DNA of 64,000 bases from Pyxidicoccus trucidator (GTDB taxonomy: Bacteria > Myxococcota > Myxococcia > Myxococcales > Myxococcaceae). The notes beneath the pieces were generated by a model. That model saw only the letters and a program-made list of their open reading frames with translations. It was not told where the DNA came from and made no database searches. The translations under genes and the position numbers were made by a program. The stretch covers positions 186,001-250,000 of the forward strand of contig NZ_JAAIXZ010000015.1 of the NCBI RefSeq assembly GCF_010894435.1, written 5' to 3'. Positions 42,118 to 50,646 of this stretch are shown here, in pieces (positions within the stretch are counted from its first letter, which is position 1; each line of letters starts with the position of its first letter).

Positions 42118-43010
42118 CAGGACTTCCGCTCCACCGAGTACCGCGCCAGTGCGGCCAGCGGCCCGTCGGCGCCTTCCAGCGGCCGCACCGCCGCCATCGC
42201 CTGGGCCACCTTCTCCTCCGCCATGCGCTTGGACGCTTCCAGCCCCACCACCGCCGGGAAGGTGAAGCGCCCCGCCGCCGCGTCCGCACCCGCCGGCTTG
42301 CCCAGCTGCTCCGGCGTGGCCGTCACGTCCAGCACGTCGTCGGCAATCTGGAAGGCCAGCCCCACCGCGTCGCCATAGCTGTCCGCGCGGGCCAGCGCGT
42401 CCGCGTCCCCGCCCCCGGCCAGCACGCCCATGCGGCACGCGGCGCGGATGAGGGCGCCCGTCTTCAGGCGGTGCAGCCGGATGAGGTAGTCCAGCGCGGC
42501 CGGCCGGTCCTCGGCGATGTCCAGCACCTGCCCGCCCACCATGCCCGCCGCGCCCGCCGCCACGGCCAGCTCGCGGCACAGCGCCGCGCGCACCGGCTCC
42601 GGCCCCGAGGCCACCAGGGTGAAGGCCTCCGTCAGCAGCGCGTCTCCGGCGAGAATGGCCATGGCCTCGCCGTGCACCTTGTGGTTGGTGAGCCGGCCCC
42701 GGCGGTAGTCGTCGTCGTCCATGGCCGGCAGGTCGTCATGCACCAGCGAGTACGTGTGCACGTACTCCACCGCGCACGCCGCGTCGCCCGCCAGCGCGGA
42801 AGCATTGCTGGCGCGCGCCACGGTGTCCGCGAAGGCCAGGCACAGCACCGGGCGCAGGCGCTTGCCGCCGGCCAGCAGCGAGTAGCGCATGGCCTCGGCC
42901 AGCTTCGGCGGGGTGCCAGACGGTTGGAGGAGGTCCGCGCGCTCGCGCAGCAGCGACTCCACCCGCGCCTGCTGGGCGCTCAGGAAGGAGTCCAGATTGA
43001 AGGGTGCCAA
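42117..43010 (-). CDS. ispA: Polyprenyl (farnesyl/geranylgeranyl) diphosphate synthase
   Basis: Short-chain isoprenyl diphosphate synthase building C15-C20 chains from IPP and DMAPP. YSLLAGGKRLRPVLCLA, the first aspartate motif DDLPAMDDDD, GRLTNHKVHGEAMAILAGDA and the second motif FQIADDVLD are complete. A TTG start at 43010 (GAGGAG 9 bases upstream) gives 297 residues, close to E. coli IspA at 299; no ATG fits and longer frames cover the response regulator. Chain length is not certain. It is coupled to dxs by ATGA overlap. Confidence 0.93.
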   Translation of the reverse strand: MAPFNLDSFLSAQQARVESLLRERADLLQPSGTPPKLAEAMRYSLLAGGKRLRPVLCLAFADTVARASNASALAGDAACAVEYVHTYSLVHDDLPAMDDDDYRRGRLTNHKVHGEAMAILAGDALLTEAFTLVASGPEPVRAALCRELAVAAGAAGMVGGQVLDIAEDRPAALDYLIRLHRLKTGALIRAACRMGVLAGGGDADALARADSYGDAVGLAFQIADDVLDVTATPEQLGKPAGADAAAGRFTFPAVVGLEASKRMAEEKVAQAMAAVRPLEGADGPLAALARYSVERKS

Positions 43011-43024
43011 GAGTCCGTACTCCT

Positions 43025-43405
43025 CTAGGGGGGCTGCGTGGCCACGAGCTCGTGCACGCGCTTCACGAGCTTGTCCATGTCCAGCGGCTTGACGAAGTAA
43101 TCCGCGGCGCCGACCTCGAAGCCGTGCCGCTTGTCCTCCGGGTCCCCTCGCCCGCTGATGAAGATGACGGGGATGTCCCGGAAGTGCTCGTTCTTCTTCA
43201 CTGCCCGACACAGCTCGAAGCCGTCAATCCAGGACATATTCACGTCCAGGAGGATGGCGTGCGGCCGGTGCAGCTGGAGGGAGGCGATGAGGCGCAGGCC
43301 GTTGGCAGCCATGGTGACGTCGAAGCCCTCGTCCTCCAGGGCCGCCGCCAGCAGCTCCCGCGTGTCGCGGTCATCATCGACGATGGTGATCTTCGGCTTC
43401 GACAT
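43025..43405 (-). CDS. Single-domain response regulator
   Basis: A 126-residue receiver with no output domain. The acidic pocket is Asp10-Asp11-Asp12 (TIVDDDRDTREL), phosphoacceptor Asp54 (ILLDVNMSWIDG), the Ser of FISGRGDPEDK and the Lys of DYFVKPLD. It lies between xseB (24-base gap) and ispA (14-base gap), an unusual place for a signalling protein. No cognate kinase adjoins. It may act as a phosphate shuttle or a direct effector. Confidence 0.92.
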   Translation of the reverse strand: MSKPKITIVDDDRDTRELLAAALEDEGFDVTMAANGLRLIASLQLHRPHAILLDVNMSWIDGFELCRAVKKNEHFRDIPVIFISGRGDPEDKRHGFEVGAADYFVKPLDMDKLVKRVHELVATQPP

Positions 43406-43429
43406 GCCGGAAGTGGGCGCCCGAACGGC

Positions 43430-43783
43430 CTAGAACGGGACGTCATCCTCCGGGGGAGGCCTGGGGGCAGGCGCAGCGGGCGCTCGGGGGGCCGCGGCCG
43501 GGGCAGGACGTCCCGCAACCGACAGCGGCGCCACCACGTCCTTGCCATCCTCGTCCAGCAGCAGCTGCTCGATTCGCTGCTCCGCCTCGGTGAGCAGCTT
43601 CTCGCCGCGGCGCACGAGCCGGATGCCCTCCTCGAAGGCCTTGAGAGAGTCCTCCAGGGACAGGTTGCCGCTCTCCAGCCGGCCCACCGTCTCCTCCAGT
43701 CGCGTCACCACGTCCCCGTACTGCTCGGGAACCTCGGGCTCCGCCACCTTGTCCGCCTTGGGCGCCTTGTCCGACTTCGCCAC
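43430..43783 (-). CDS. xseB: Exodeoxyribonuclease VII small subunit
   Basis: XseB forms exonuclease VII with XseA and degrades single-stranded DNA. The conserved helical hairpin is at residues about 22-80 (VVTRLEETVGRLESGNLSLE, then DSLKAFEEGIRLVRRGEKLL). At 117 residues it is longer than the usual 70-80 because of a Lys/Glu-rich N-terminus and a Pro/Ala-rich tail ending EDDVPF, which resembles the acidic-hydrophobic tips that bind SSB- or clamp-type partners. That tail function is a guess. It follows xseA by 46 bases. Confidence 0.9.
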   Translation of the reverse strand: MAKSDKAPKADKVAEPEVPEQYGDVVTRLEETVGRLESGNLSLEDSLKAFEEGIRLVRRGEKLLTEAEQRIEQLLLDEDGKDVVAPLSVAGRPAPAAAPRAPAAPAPRPPPEDDVPF

Positions 43784-43829
43784 AGCCTTCCACCTCCCCG
43801 TGGGGCGCGGGACTCTAGAGGGTGGCCCG

Positions 43830-45575
43830 TTAGCAGTCCACCGGCCCTTTCACGCCCGTGACGGTGACTTCGACTTCCTCACACCCGCCCAGCGTCTTCG
43901 CCCCGTTCACCGCGAGTTTGATGCCCAGGTGCTCTCCCACCTGTACGTCGGTGCTGGTGCGCACCACCGCCCCATCCCGCTGGCGGAAGACCACCGAATA
44001 CCCGCGCGACATGACCTTCAACGGACTCATCGCGTCCAGTCGTCCCTCCAGACGCTGGAAACGCCGCTGCGCATCCGCCAGGGTGCCCTGCTGGAGCGCC
44101 AGCAGCCGTGCCCGGTGCGCGGCCAGCCGGGCACGCTCCTTCGCCACCCGCGCCGTCGGCGAAACCCGCTCCAGGCCCAGGTGCGCCGTCGCCAGCGACG
44201 CCTGCCGGCTCGCCACGCCCGCGCGGGCCGCCTCCGACAGCCGCCGGGCCAGCCTCAGCAGATGGGCCCGCTGCTCGCCCAGCCGTGCCTGGGGCCGGAC
44301 CCGCTGCAGGCGCTCGGACAGCACGCGCAGCCCGTCCCGGTGCTCGCGCACCGCGGGCCGCAGCACGCGCATCATCGCCTCCACCTGCTCGGACAGGTGC
44401 AGTCGCTGGTGGTTGATGGCGCGCCGCGGGTCCTCGAGCTCCGCCGAGAGCTGGCCCAGCTCCTCGCGCAGCTCCAGCACCCGCCGCTCCGTGGCCCGCC
44501 GCAGCCGCCCGGCCTGCGTGGCCAGCGTCAGCTCCAGGTCCGCCAGCACCGGCGCCAGCCGCTCCGCCGCCGCGCTGGGCGTGGGCGCCCGCAGGTCCGC
44601 GACGAAGTCGGAGATGGTGAAGTCGATTTCGTGGCCGATGGCCGACACCACCGGCACCGGCGAGGCGAAGATGGCGCGCGCCACCAGCTCCTCGTTGAAC
44701 GTCCAGAGGTCCTCCACGGAGCCTCCGCCGCGCGTCACCACGATGACGTCCACGTCGGTGCGCGACAGCCGCTCAATCGCCCGCGCCACGTCCACCGCGG
44801 CACCCTCGCCCTGCACGCGCGCGTCCGCCAGCAGCACGCTCTGCCGGGGGTTGCGCGAGTGCAGCACGCGCAGGAAGTCCTGGAGCGCCGCGCCGGTGCG
44901 GCTGGTGACGATGCCGATGCGCCGGGGCAGGAAGGGCAGCGGGCGCGGCGCGCGCTTGCGCCGGTCGCCGATGAGCCCCTCCGCCGCCAACCGCTCCTTG
45001 AGCTGCTCGAAGGCGAGCGCCAGCGCGCCCTCCCCCACCGGCTCCAGCCGCTGGACGATGAGGCTGTAGCGCCCCTGCGGCTCGTACAGGTCCACGCTGC
45101 CCTCGGCCAGCACCTCCATGCCGTCGCGCAGCGCGAAGCGCAGCCGGGCCGCCAGCGACGCCCACACCTTCGCGTCGATGGCCGCGGACGCGTCCTTCAG
45201 CGAGAAGTACCAGTGCCCGCGCGCGTTGGGCCCGCGAAAGCCCGTCACCTCGCCGCGCACGATGACGCGCGCGAAGCGCGACTCCAGCGTCTGCTTCAGC
45301 TGGCGCGTCAGCTCGCCCACCGACAGCACCAGGCGCTCGGGCTTGGGCGGCGGCGGAGGCGCGCCCTCCAGCGGCCCCAGCAGCGCGGTGCCGTCCGCAT
45401 CCACCGGCGGCGGAGGCGGGGGCGGCTTCCTGGGCATGGCCACCACGCGGCCCGCGGGCCGGACCTCACCCGAGTCCACGGAGGCCTCGGGAGCGGAGGC
45501 CGGCAGGCCGAACAAGTCGCCCTGGCCGGGGATGGCCGGCGGAGGAGCCCCGCCCGCGCCCTTGGACTTCTTCAT
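43830..45575 (-). CDS. xseA: Exodeoxyribonuclease VII large subunit with N-terminal extension
   Basis: The catalytic subunit of exonuclease VII. From ATG 45575 it has 581 residues, against about 450 in E. coli. Residues 1-83 are an added Pro/Gly-rich disordered extension (including PRKPPPPPPPVDADG). The OB-fold domain begins at VLSVGELTRQLKQTLESRFA. The nuclease core has IGIVTSRTGAALQDFL, VTRGGGSVEDLWTFN and SAIGHEIDFTISDFVADLRA, followed by a long coiled coil and LKVMSRGYSVVF. The start overlaps the upstream FHA gene (ATGA). Confidence 0.93.
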   Translation of the reverse strand: MKKSKGAGGAPPPAIPGQGDLFGLPASAPEASVDSGEVRPAGRVVAMPRKPPPPPPPVDADGTALLGPLEGAPPPPPKPERLVLSVGELTRQLKQTLESRFARVIVRGEVTGFRGPNARGHWYFSLKDASAAIDAKVWASLAARLRFALRDGMEVLAEGSVDLYEPQGRYSLIVQRLEPVGEGALALAFEQLKERLAAEGLIGDRRKRAPRPLPFLPRRIGIVTSRTGAALQDFLRVLHSRNPRQSVLLADARVQGEGAAVDVARAIERLSRTDVDVIVVTRGGGSVEDLWTFNEELVARAIFASPVPVVSAIGHEIDFTISDFVADLRAPTPSAAAERLAPVLADLELTLATQAGRLRRATERRVLELREELGQLSAELEDPRRAINHQRLHLSEQVEAMMRVLRPAVREHRDGLRVLSERLQRVRPQARLGEQRAHLLRLARRLSEAARAGVASRQASLATAHLGLERVSPTARVAKERARLAAHRARLLALQQGTLADAQRRFQRLEGRLDAMSPLKVMSRGYSVVFRQRDGAVVRTSTDVQVGEHLGIKLAVNGAKTLGGCEEVEVTVTGVKGPVDC

Positions 45576-47341
45576 CGCGAGAGCTTCTCGACCCAGGTCT
45601 GCGCCTTCTGGTGGTACTCGTCCTCGGCCGGCGTCATCGCCACCACGTCCTTGAACTTGGGCAGCGCCTCGTCGGGAGCGGAGTCCTTGATGGAGTAGGC
45701 GGAGAGGTACAGGTCCTTCGCCTTGGTCTTCATCTCGCTGATGATGTTGGTGGCGCCGGCATGGCCGGAGTCCGCCTGCAGGGCGCGCCGCGCGAACTCC
45801 ATGGCCCGGCCCCACTGACCCGCCGCCTTCGCCGCGGTGGCGCTCTTGTAATAGATGGTGGCCGCGCGCGTGCCCGCATTGCGAGCCATCTTGCTGGGCC
45901 GCCCGTCGGTGATGTCCTTGTCCAACGCCAGCAGCTTCGTCAGCAGCTTGCCGTCCAGGTCCTCCAGGCGCTTGTACAGGTTGCTGAACTCGGTCATCTG
46001 CCCGAGCAGCTTCTTGCACTGCGGCGTCTTGCCCGAGCACGCGTTGAGGATGGCGCTCGCGCCGGACACGTCGCCGTCGCGGAAGCGGTCCACGGCCGGC
46101 TCCCACGGCTTGGGCGCCGCCGCCTGGTAGACCGGCTTGGGCGCGTCGCGCACGAGGATGGCCTGCGCCGCCTGCTCGTTGATGAGCTTCGCGTCGCGGT
46201 CCTCCGGGAAGGCCAACAGCACGTCGTCGGTGATGGCCTTGGCCTCGTTCAGCTGGTTGCCGTCCAGCGCCTTGCGCGCCTCCAGCGTGCGCTTCTGGGC
46301 CGCGGTCACCAGGTCGCGCTTCGCCGTGCGGACATGGTCGTCCAGGAACTGCGTCCTGCCCGTCTTCGCCAGCGCCGCCGAGGCCTTGCCCAGCTCGTTC
46401 TTCGCCAGCGCGGCCCGCGCGTCCGCCAGGCTGCGCTGGATGGGAATCTCCCGCTCCGCGTGCCCGAGGTAGTCCGTCACGCCCGGATACTCCGGGGCCT
46501 GCGCCTGGAGCTCCTCCAGCTTCGCCTGCGCCTCAATCCACTTGCCCTCGCGCACCAGGTTCTTCGACTCCTGGAACAGCGCGCTGAGCGCGTCGCGCCG
46601 GGCCTTGCCCTCCATGGCCTCCTGCATCTCCGCGGCCTGCTGGCGGCTCACGTTCATCCGCACCACGCCCAGGCCGGCGAACAGCAGCACCACCACGCCG
46701 GCCGCGGCCAGCTTGATGCGCATCTTCTTCTTCAGCTCCTCCGGGCTCGGCGGCGTGACGGCCGAGGTGCGCGAGGTGCGCACGCGCCCGCCCTCGGTGC
46801 GCGGCGGCGGACGGGCCGGCACCCCGGCGCGAGCGCCGGACGCGGAAGTCGAGGGCCGGGGCCGCGAGCCACTCGGGGGCGCGGACACCGACATCGTGGA
46901 GTTCGCCACGTCCTCGAAGCGCAGCTCCGTGTCGCCCAGCGTGACGACGTCGCCGTTGGCCAGCGGCGTCTCGTCGTTGATGACGTCGCCGTTGACGAGC
47001 GTGCCGTTGCCGGAGCCCATGTCGCTCACCGCCCAGCCCGCACCCAGCTTGCGGACCATGACGTGCTTGCGCGACACGGACGTGTCGGGGATGCAGATGG
47101 GGTTATCGGTGGCGCGGCCGATGGTGTACTCGCCGTCCTCCAGCGAGAACTCCTCACCGGCCTTGGGGCCGGCGATGCACACGAGCCGCGACGCGGCGGA
47201 CACGGGGGCGGACCGGGAAGCGGAGGCGCCAGGGGACGTCCTGCGCACGGGCCGGGAGCCCGTTCCACCCGAGGGCGGGCCGCCGCCGGAAGGCGTTCCG
47301 GAAGTGGGCCTGCGACGCGCCGGAGGGGAACCGTTCGACAT
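45572..47341 (-). CDS. FHA-domain membrane protein with helical-repeat region
   Basis: A 589-residue protein. A Ser/Pro/Arg-rich N-terminus is followed by an FHA domain at residues about 50-150 (GEYTIGRATDNPICIPDTSV, SRKHVMVRKL, MGSGNGTLVNG), which binds phosphothreonine peptides. A linker and one membrane helix (IKLAAAGVVVLLFAGLGVVR, about 210-230) follow. The remaining 350 residues are helical TPR-like repeats that would be periplasmic. It is the second of two adjacent FHA genes downstream of tadB-tadC, so a role in regulating the Tad-type machine is plausible. Confidence 0.85.
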   Translation of the reverse strand: MSNGSPPARRRPTSGTPSGGGPPSGGTGSRPVRRTSPGASASRSAPVSAASRLVCIAGPKAGEEFSLEDGEYTIGRATDNPICIPDTSVSRKHVMVRKLGAGWAVSDMGSGNGTLVNGDVINDETPLANGDVVTLGDTELRFEDVANSTMSVSAPPSGSRPRPSTSASGARAGVPARPPPRTEGGRVRTSRTSAVTPPSPEELKKKMRIKLAAAGVVVLLFAGLGVVRMNVSRQQAAEMQEAMEGKARRDALSALFQESKNLVREGKWIEAQAKLEELQAQAPEYPGVTDYLGHAEREIPIQRSLADARAALAKNELGKASAALAKTGRTQFLDDHVRTAKRDLVTAAQKRTLEARKALDGNQLNEAKAITDDVLLAFPEDRDAKLINEQAAQAILVRDAPKPVYQAAAPKPWEPAVDRFRDGDVSGASAILNACSGKTPQCKKLLGQMTEFSNLYKRLEDLDGKLLTKLLALDKDITDGRPSKMARNAGTRAATIYYKSATAAKAAGQWGRAMEFARRALQADSGHAGATNIISEMKTKAKDLYLSAYSIKDSAPDEALPKFKDVVAMTPAEDEYHQKAQTWVEKLSR

Positions 47342-47377
47342 GGGAAATCACCGACTCACTGCGAGGGGGGCACGCGA

Positions 47378-48850
47378 CTACAGCTCGTGCTCGTAAGCCA
47401 ATTCCAACGCCCGATTGTGGCAGCGATGCTCGGCCGTAGGGAAGCGCCTGCTCACCTCTTGCAGGGCCGCCCGGGCCTTCCTGGCGTTGCGGTACTGTAC
47501 GCTGCGTTGGAAATCGAGCATCAGCTGGCTGCACTTGTGGTCCAGCTCGGTTGTCACCTGACCAAGCTGGAAGCGCACGTCCTGGTACAGGTCCGGCTTC
47601 TCGTCCAGGGCCTCCAGGGTGATCCACGCGAAGCGGTACTGCTGCCATGCCTTGAAGAGGTTCTCCGCGCCCACGGCCTTCGTCTCGTAGAAGCGGGCAC
47701 CCGTCTGGGCGTACTGTCGCGCCTTGGACAGCACGTCGTCCCGTGACAGCTCCGGCACGGGGATGATTTCCAGCCGGAGGTTCCACACCCGCCACGTCTC
47801 GTTGCCCGGCGGGTTGCGGACGTTGTCGAAGACGAGCGAGTTCTGCTCGCCGCGCTTGAGCGTGATGACCGGGAGGATGGACTCCAGCTCCCGCTCCGCG
47901 GTGCTCGTCGTATCCGGAGGCACCCAGCCCAGGTTGACCCCGTTGAGCACCAGCGCCACCTCCTCCTTGGAGATGCCGCTCGCCTGGTAGTGGATCAGCG
48001 CCACCGCCCGGGTGGGCGTGACGAACTGGAAGTCGAAGGCCTTCTGGTCCGGGCGCTCCCACTGGACGCCCTCGCCCAGGCCGAACGAGTCCGGCACCAG
48101 CTCCAGCCCGAGCTCCATCGGCTCGGGTCCGCTCGAGCCCAGGACTCCGCCGTGCGGCAGGAACACCCAGCCCACCGCGCCCAGGCCGCCGAGCAGCACC
48201 AGCAGCACCGGCACGCCCACCGCGATGCGGGCCCCCAGCGACAGCGCGCCCCACCACAGCGCGAGCTGCCCGCCACTGCTGCCGGCCAGCTCGCGGCGGC
48301 GGCGCGCGCGGTCGGCGGCGGACAGCCCGTCGGCCCCGGCGGGCACGGGCGCAGGCGCCGGAGCAGCCCTCGCGGGCACCGGGAGCGACGCCACCGGTGC
48401 CAGCGCCGCCGGAGCGGGCGACGGCGAGTCCGCGGGCCTTACCGGGCTGACGGCGGGGAGCCGCCCCGTGGGGACGTTCTCCGCCACGCCGTCGATGGGC
48501 GCCCCCAGCGGCGGGTGGCGGCGGATGGGGCGGGTGGCGTCCTCGTCGCCGTCGGGCGGAACCCAGACGAAGGTGAACTCCACCGGCCCCACGGTGATGC
48601 GGTCCCCGTCCCTCAGCTGCTGCTCACCCGGGAGCAGCGTGCCGTTGAGCGCGGTGCCGTTGGAGCTGCCCACATCCGCGGCGAAGTACAGGCCCGCACG
48701 CTCGAGGATGCGAGCATGCCGCCGGGACACGCCATGGTCATGCAGCACCAGGTCGTTCTCCGAGGTGCGGCCGATCTTCACTTCGGCCTGCTCGAAGACG
48801 AGCTCCCTCCCTTCCTGGAGCCCCTTGGTGATGGTCAGACGGATAGGCAG
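47378..48850 (-). CDS. FHA-domain membrane protein, probable CTG start
   Basis: A 490-residue protein if translation begins at CTG 48850, which has GAGG 8 bases upstream and lies 10 bases after tadC. The first conventional start, GTG 48781, would delete the first FHA strands (RLTITKGLQEGRELVFEQAE). The FHA core follows: IGRTSENDLVLHDHGVSRRH and GSSNGTALNGTLL. After a Pro/Ala-rich linker one membrane helix (GVPVLLVLLGGLGAVGWVFL) leads to a mixed periplasmic domain of about 270 residues. No family is recognised for that part. It is next to tadC, suggesting a link to the Tad-type apparatus. Confidence 0.8.
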   Translation of the reverse strand: MPIRLTITKGLQEGRELVFEQAEVKIGRTSENDLVLHDHGVSRRHARILERAGLYFAADVGSSNGTALNGTLLPGEQQLRDGDRITVGPVEFTFVWVPPDGDEDATRPIRRHPPLGAPIDGVAENVPTGRLPAVSPVRPADSPSPAPAALAPVASLPVPARAAPAPAPVPAGADGLSAADRARRRRELAGSSGGQLALWWGALSLGARIAVGVPVLLVLLGGLGAVGWVFLPHGGVLGSSGPEPMELGLELVPDSFGLGEGVQWERPDQKAFDFQFVTPTRAVALIHYQASGISKEEVALVLNGVNLGWVPPDTTSTAERELESILPVITLKRGEQNSLVFDNVRNPPGNETWRVWNLRLEIIPVPELSRDDVLSKARQYAQTGARFYETKAVGAENLFKAWQQYRFAWITLEALDEKPDLYQDVRFQLGQVTTELDHKCSQLMLDFQRSVQYRNARKARAALQEVSRRFPTAEHRCHNRALELAYEHEL

Positions 48851-48860
48851 GGCAACAACC

Positions 48861-49745
48861 TCAGGAGATCTCGCCGAAGAAGAACTGGAACACGATGGGC
48901 CCGAACAGCACCATGAACACCGTCGGGAAGATGCAGGCGATGAGCGGGAAGAGCATCTTCACCGGGGCCTCGCCGGCCAGCTTCTCCGCCCGCTGGGTGC
49001 GGTCGATGCGCATCTGCGTGGACTGGATGCGCAGCACCTTGCCAAGGCTGGTGCCCATCTTGTCCGCCTGGATGAGCGCGGTGATGAACGTCGTCAGCGG
49101 CGGCAGGTCCACCCGGACGATCATGCTCTTCATGCCCTCTTCACGCGTCTTGCCCATCTTCAGCTGCTTGAGCACCAGCTGCAGCTCCTCGCGCAGCGGG
49201 CCCGCCTTGCCCTTCTCCACCACCTTCGCCAGCGCGGCGGTGAAGTCCAGGCCCGCTTCCACGGACAGCGTCAGGAGGTCGAGGCTGTAGGGCAGCGCGC
49301 GGCTGATCTGCAGGTGGCGCTTCTTCACCTGGTCGTTCAGCCACATGATGGGGTAGTAGGTGCCGAGCAGCAGGAACAGCACGCACCACGCCAGGTTCTG
49401 GCCCGTGCCGTTGAGGATGAACAGGCCCATCAGCAGGCCCACCACGGCGCTCACCTCCTGCAGCGCCATGATGTCCTCGGGCTTGTAGCCCTGCGGCTCA
49501 CCGGCCTTGATGAGGTTGCGGCGCGCCTTGGCCTCGTAGCCCGGCCACATGAAGCGCCGGTTCATCGCGCCCAGCCGGCGGATGACCACGCCACCCGCGC
49601 CCTTCACACCACCCGCCGACTCCTCGCGAACCTCCGAGAGGAAGCGCTCCAACAGCGTCTGGTACAGGCCCAGGCCCAGGAAGCCCACGGCCCCCGCGAA
49701 GAGCAGCGCCGAGCTGCCGACCAGCACTTGCGTCAGGACATCCAC
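48861..49745 (-). CDS. tadC: Tad-type inner-membrane platform protein TadC
   Basis: A 294-residue T2SSF-family protein. An N-terminal helix (VLVGSSALLFAGAVGFLGLG), two central helices and a C-terminal pair (LFPLIACIFPTVFMVLFGPI) surround the T2SSF core (LPYSLDLLTLSVEAGLDFTA, LIQADKMGTSLGKVLRIQST). With TadB it forms the assembly platform at the inner membrane, driven by a TadA/CpaF ATPase not encoded here. It starts 10 bases after tadB. In M. xanthus the corresponding Kil proteins take part in contact-dependent killing of prey. Confidence 0.92.
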   Translation of the reverse strand: MDVLTQVLVGSSALLFAGAVGFLGLGLYQTLLERFLSEVREESAGGVKGAGGVVIRRLGAMNRRFMWPGYEAKARRNLIKAGEPQGYKPEDIMALQEVSAVVGLLMGLFILNGTGQNLAWCVLFLLLGTYYPIMWLNDQVKKRHLQISRALPYSLDLLTLSVEAGLDFTAALAKVVEKGKAGPLREELQLVLKQLKMGKTREEGMKSMIVRVDLPPLTTFITALIQADKMGTSLGKVLRIQSTQMRIDRTQRAEKLAGEAPVKMLFPLIACIFPTVFMVLFGPIVFQFFFGEIS

Positions 49746-49755
49746 GGTGCACCCC

Positions 49756-50601
49756 TCAGATATCGATGTTGACGATGCGCCGGATGATGAGGATGCCCAT
49801 CACTTCCATGATGGCGATGATGACCACGAGGATCCATCCGAAGATGTGGTTCATCATGGGCTCCATCAGGTCCGGCCGCATGTAGTTGAGCACCATGCCC
49901 AGCACGCCCGGCATGGCCGCGACAATCCACCCCTGCAGCTTGCCCTGCGAGGTGAGCGCGTCGATCTTCCCCTCCAGGCGGAACCGCTCGCGAATCACCG
50001 TGGAGATGGTCTCGAACATCTCGGCCATGTTGCCGCCGAGCTGCCGGGCGATGTTCGTGGACACCACCACCAGCTCCAGGTCGTCGCTGCCCACCCGGCG
50101 CCCCATGTTGATGAGCGCCTCTTCCAGGGGCACGCCCAGCTTCACTTCCTTCACGAACAGGCCGAACTCCTGGGACAGCGGCGCCATCGCCTCGCGCGCC
50201 ACGTGCTCAATCGCCTGAGGGAAGGTGAGGCCCGCCTTGAAGGCGTTGGCCATGGCCTGCAGCGCGTCCACCAGCTGGACGTTGAACTTCTTGATGCGCC
50301 GCTTGCGGTAGTGCTTGACCATCAGCATCGGCAGGAAGAAGCCGAACACCGTGGCCACCACCGCGAGGATGGGGTTGAAGATGATGTAGGAGAGGATCCC
50401 CAGCAAGCACATGCAGGCGATGTTGAGGATCAACATCTGCCGGGGGTCGATGAAGAGGAACATGTCGCTCAAGTCGTTCATCGACTTGGCGACGTAGCGC
50501 TCCTGGTACTGCTCATACGCCTTCGACAGGACGCTGAAGATCACCAGGCTGAAGAAGAAGACAGACCCGGTGACGAGGAGGAGGACGATTCCGGCGAGCA
50601 T
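49756..50601 (-). CDS. tadB: Tad-type inner-membrane platform protein TadB
   Basis: A 281-residue T2SSF-family protein with an N-terminal helix (GIVLLLVTGSVFFFSLVIFS), a central pair (MLILNIACMCLLGILSYIIF) and a C-terminal pair (WILVVIIAIMEVMGILIIRR). The core QLVDALQAMANAFKAGLTFP and VSTNIARQLGGNMAEMFETI is typical of TadB. It lies 45 bases after cpaB. The usual order has secretin, TadZ and ATPase genes between cpaB and tadB; none is present. Confidence 0.92.
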   Translation of the reverse strand: MLAGIVLLLVTGSVFFFSLVIFSVLSKAYEQYQERYVAKSMNDLSDMFLFIDPRQMLILNIACMCLLGILSYIIFNPILAVVATVFGFFLPMLMVKHYRKRRIKKFNVQLVDALQAMANAFKAGLTFPQAIEHVAREAMAPLSQEFGLFVKEVKLGVPLEEALINMGRRVGSDDLELVVVSTNIARQLGGNMAEMFETISTVIRERFRLEGKIDALTSQGKLQGWIVAAMPGVLGMVLNYMRPDLMEPMMNHIFGWILVVIIAIMEVMGILIIRRIVNIDI

Positions 50602-50646
50602 GGGCGTGGTTCCCTGGGAGGGGGGGAGGACCCGCGAGGAGCGCCG

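Noticed and set aside
42117-43211. Longer IspA starting inside the response-regulator gene
   Set aside because: The added N-terminus is Gly/Arg-rich read-through antagonistic to the receiver frame; TTG 43010 gives the family length.
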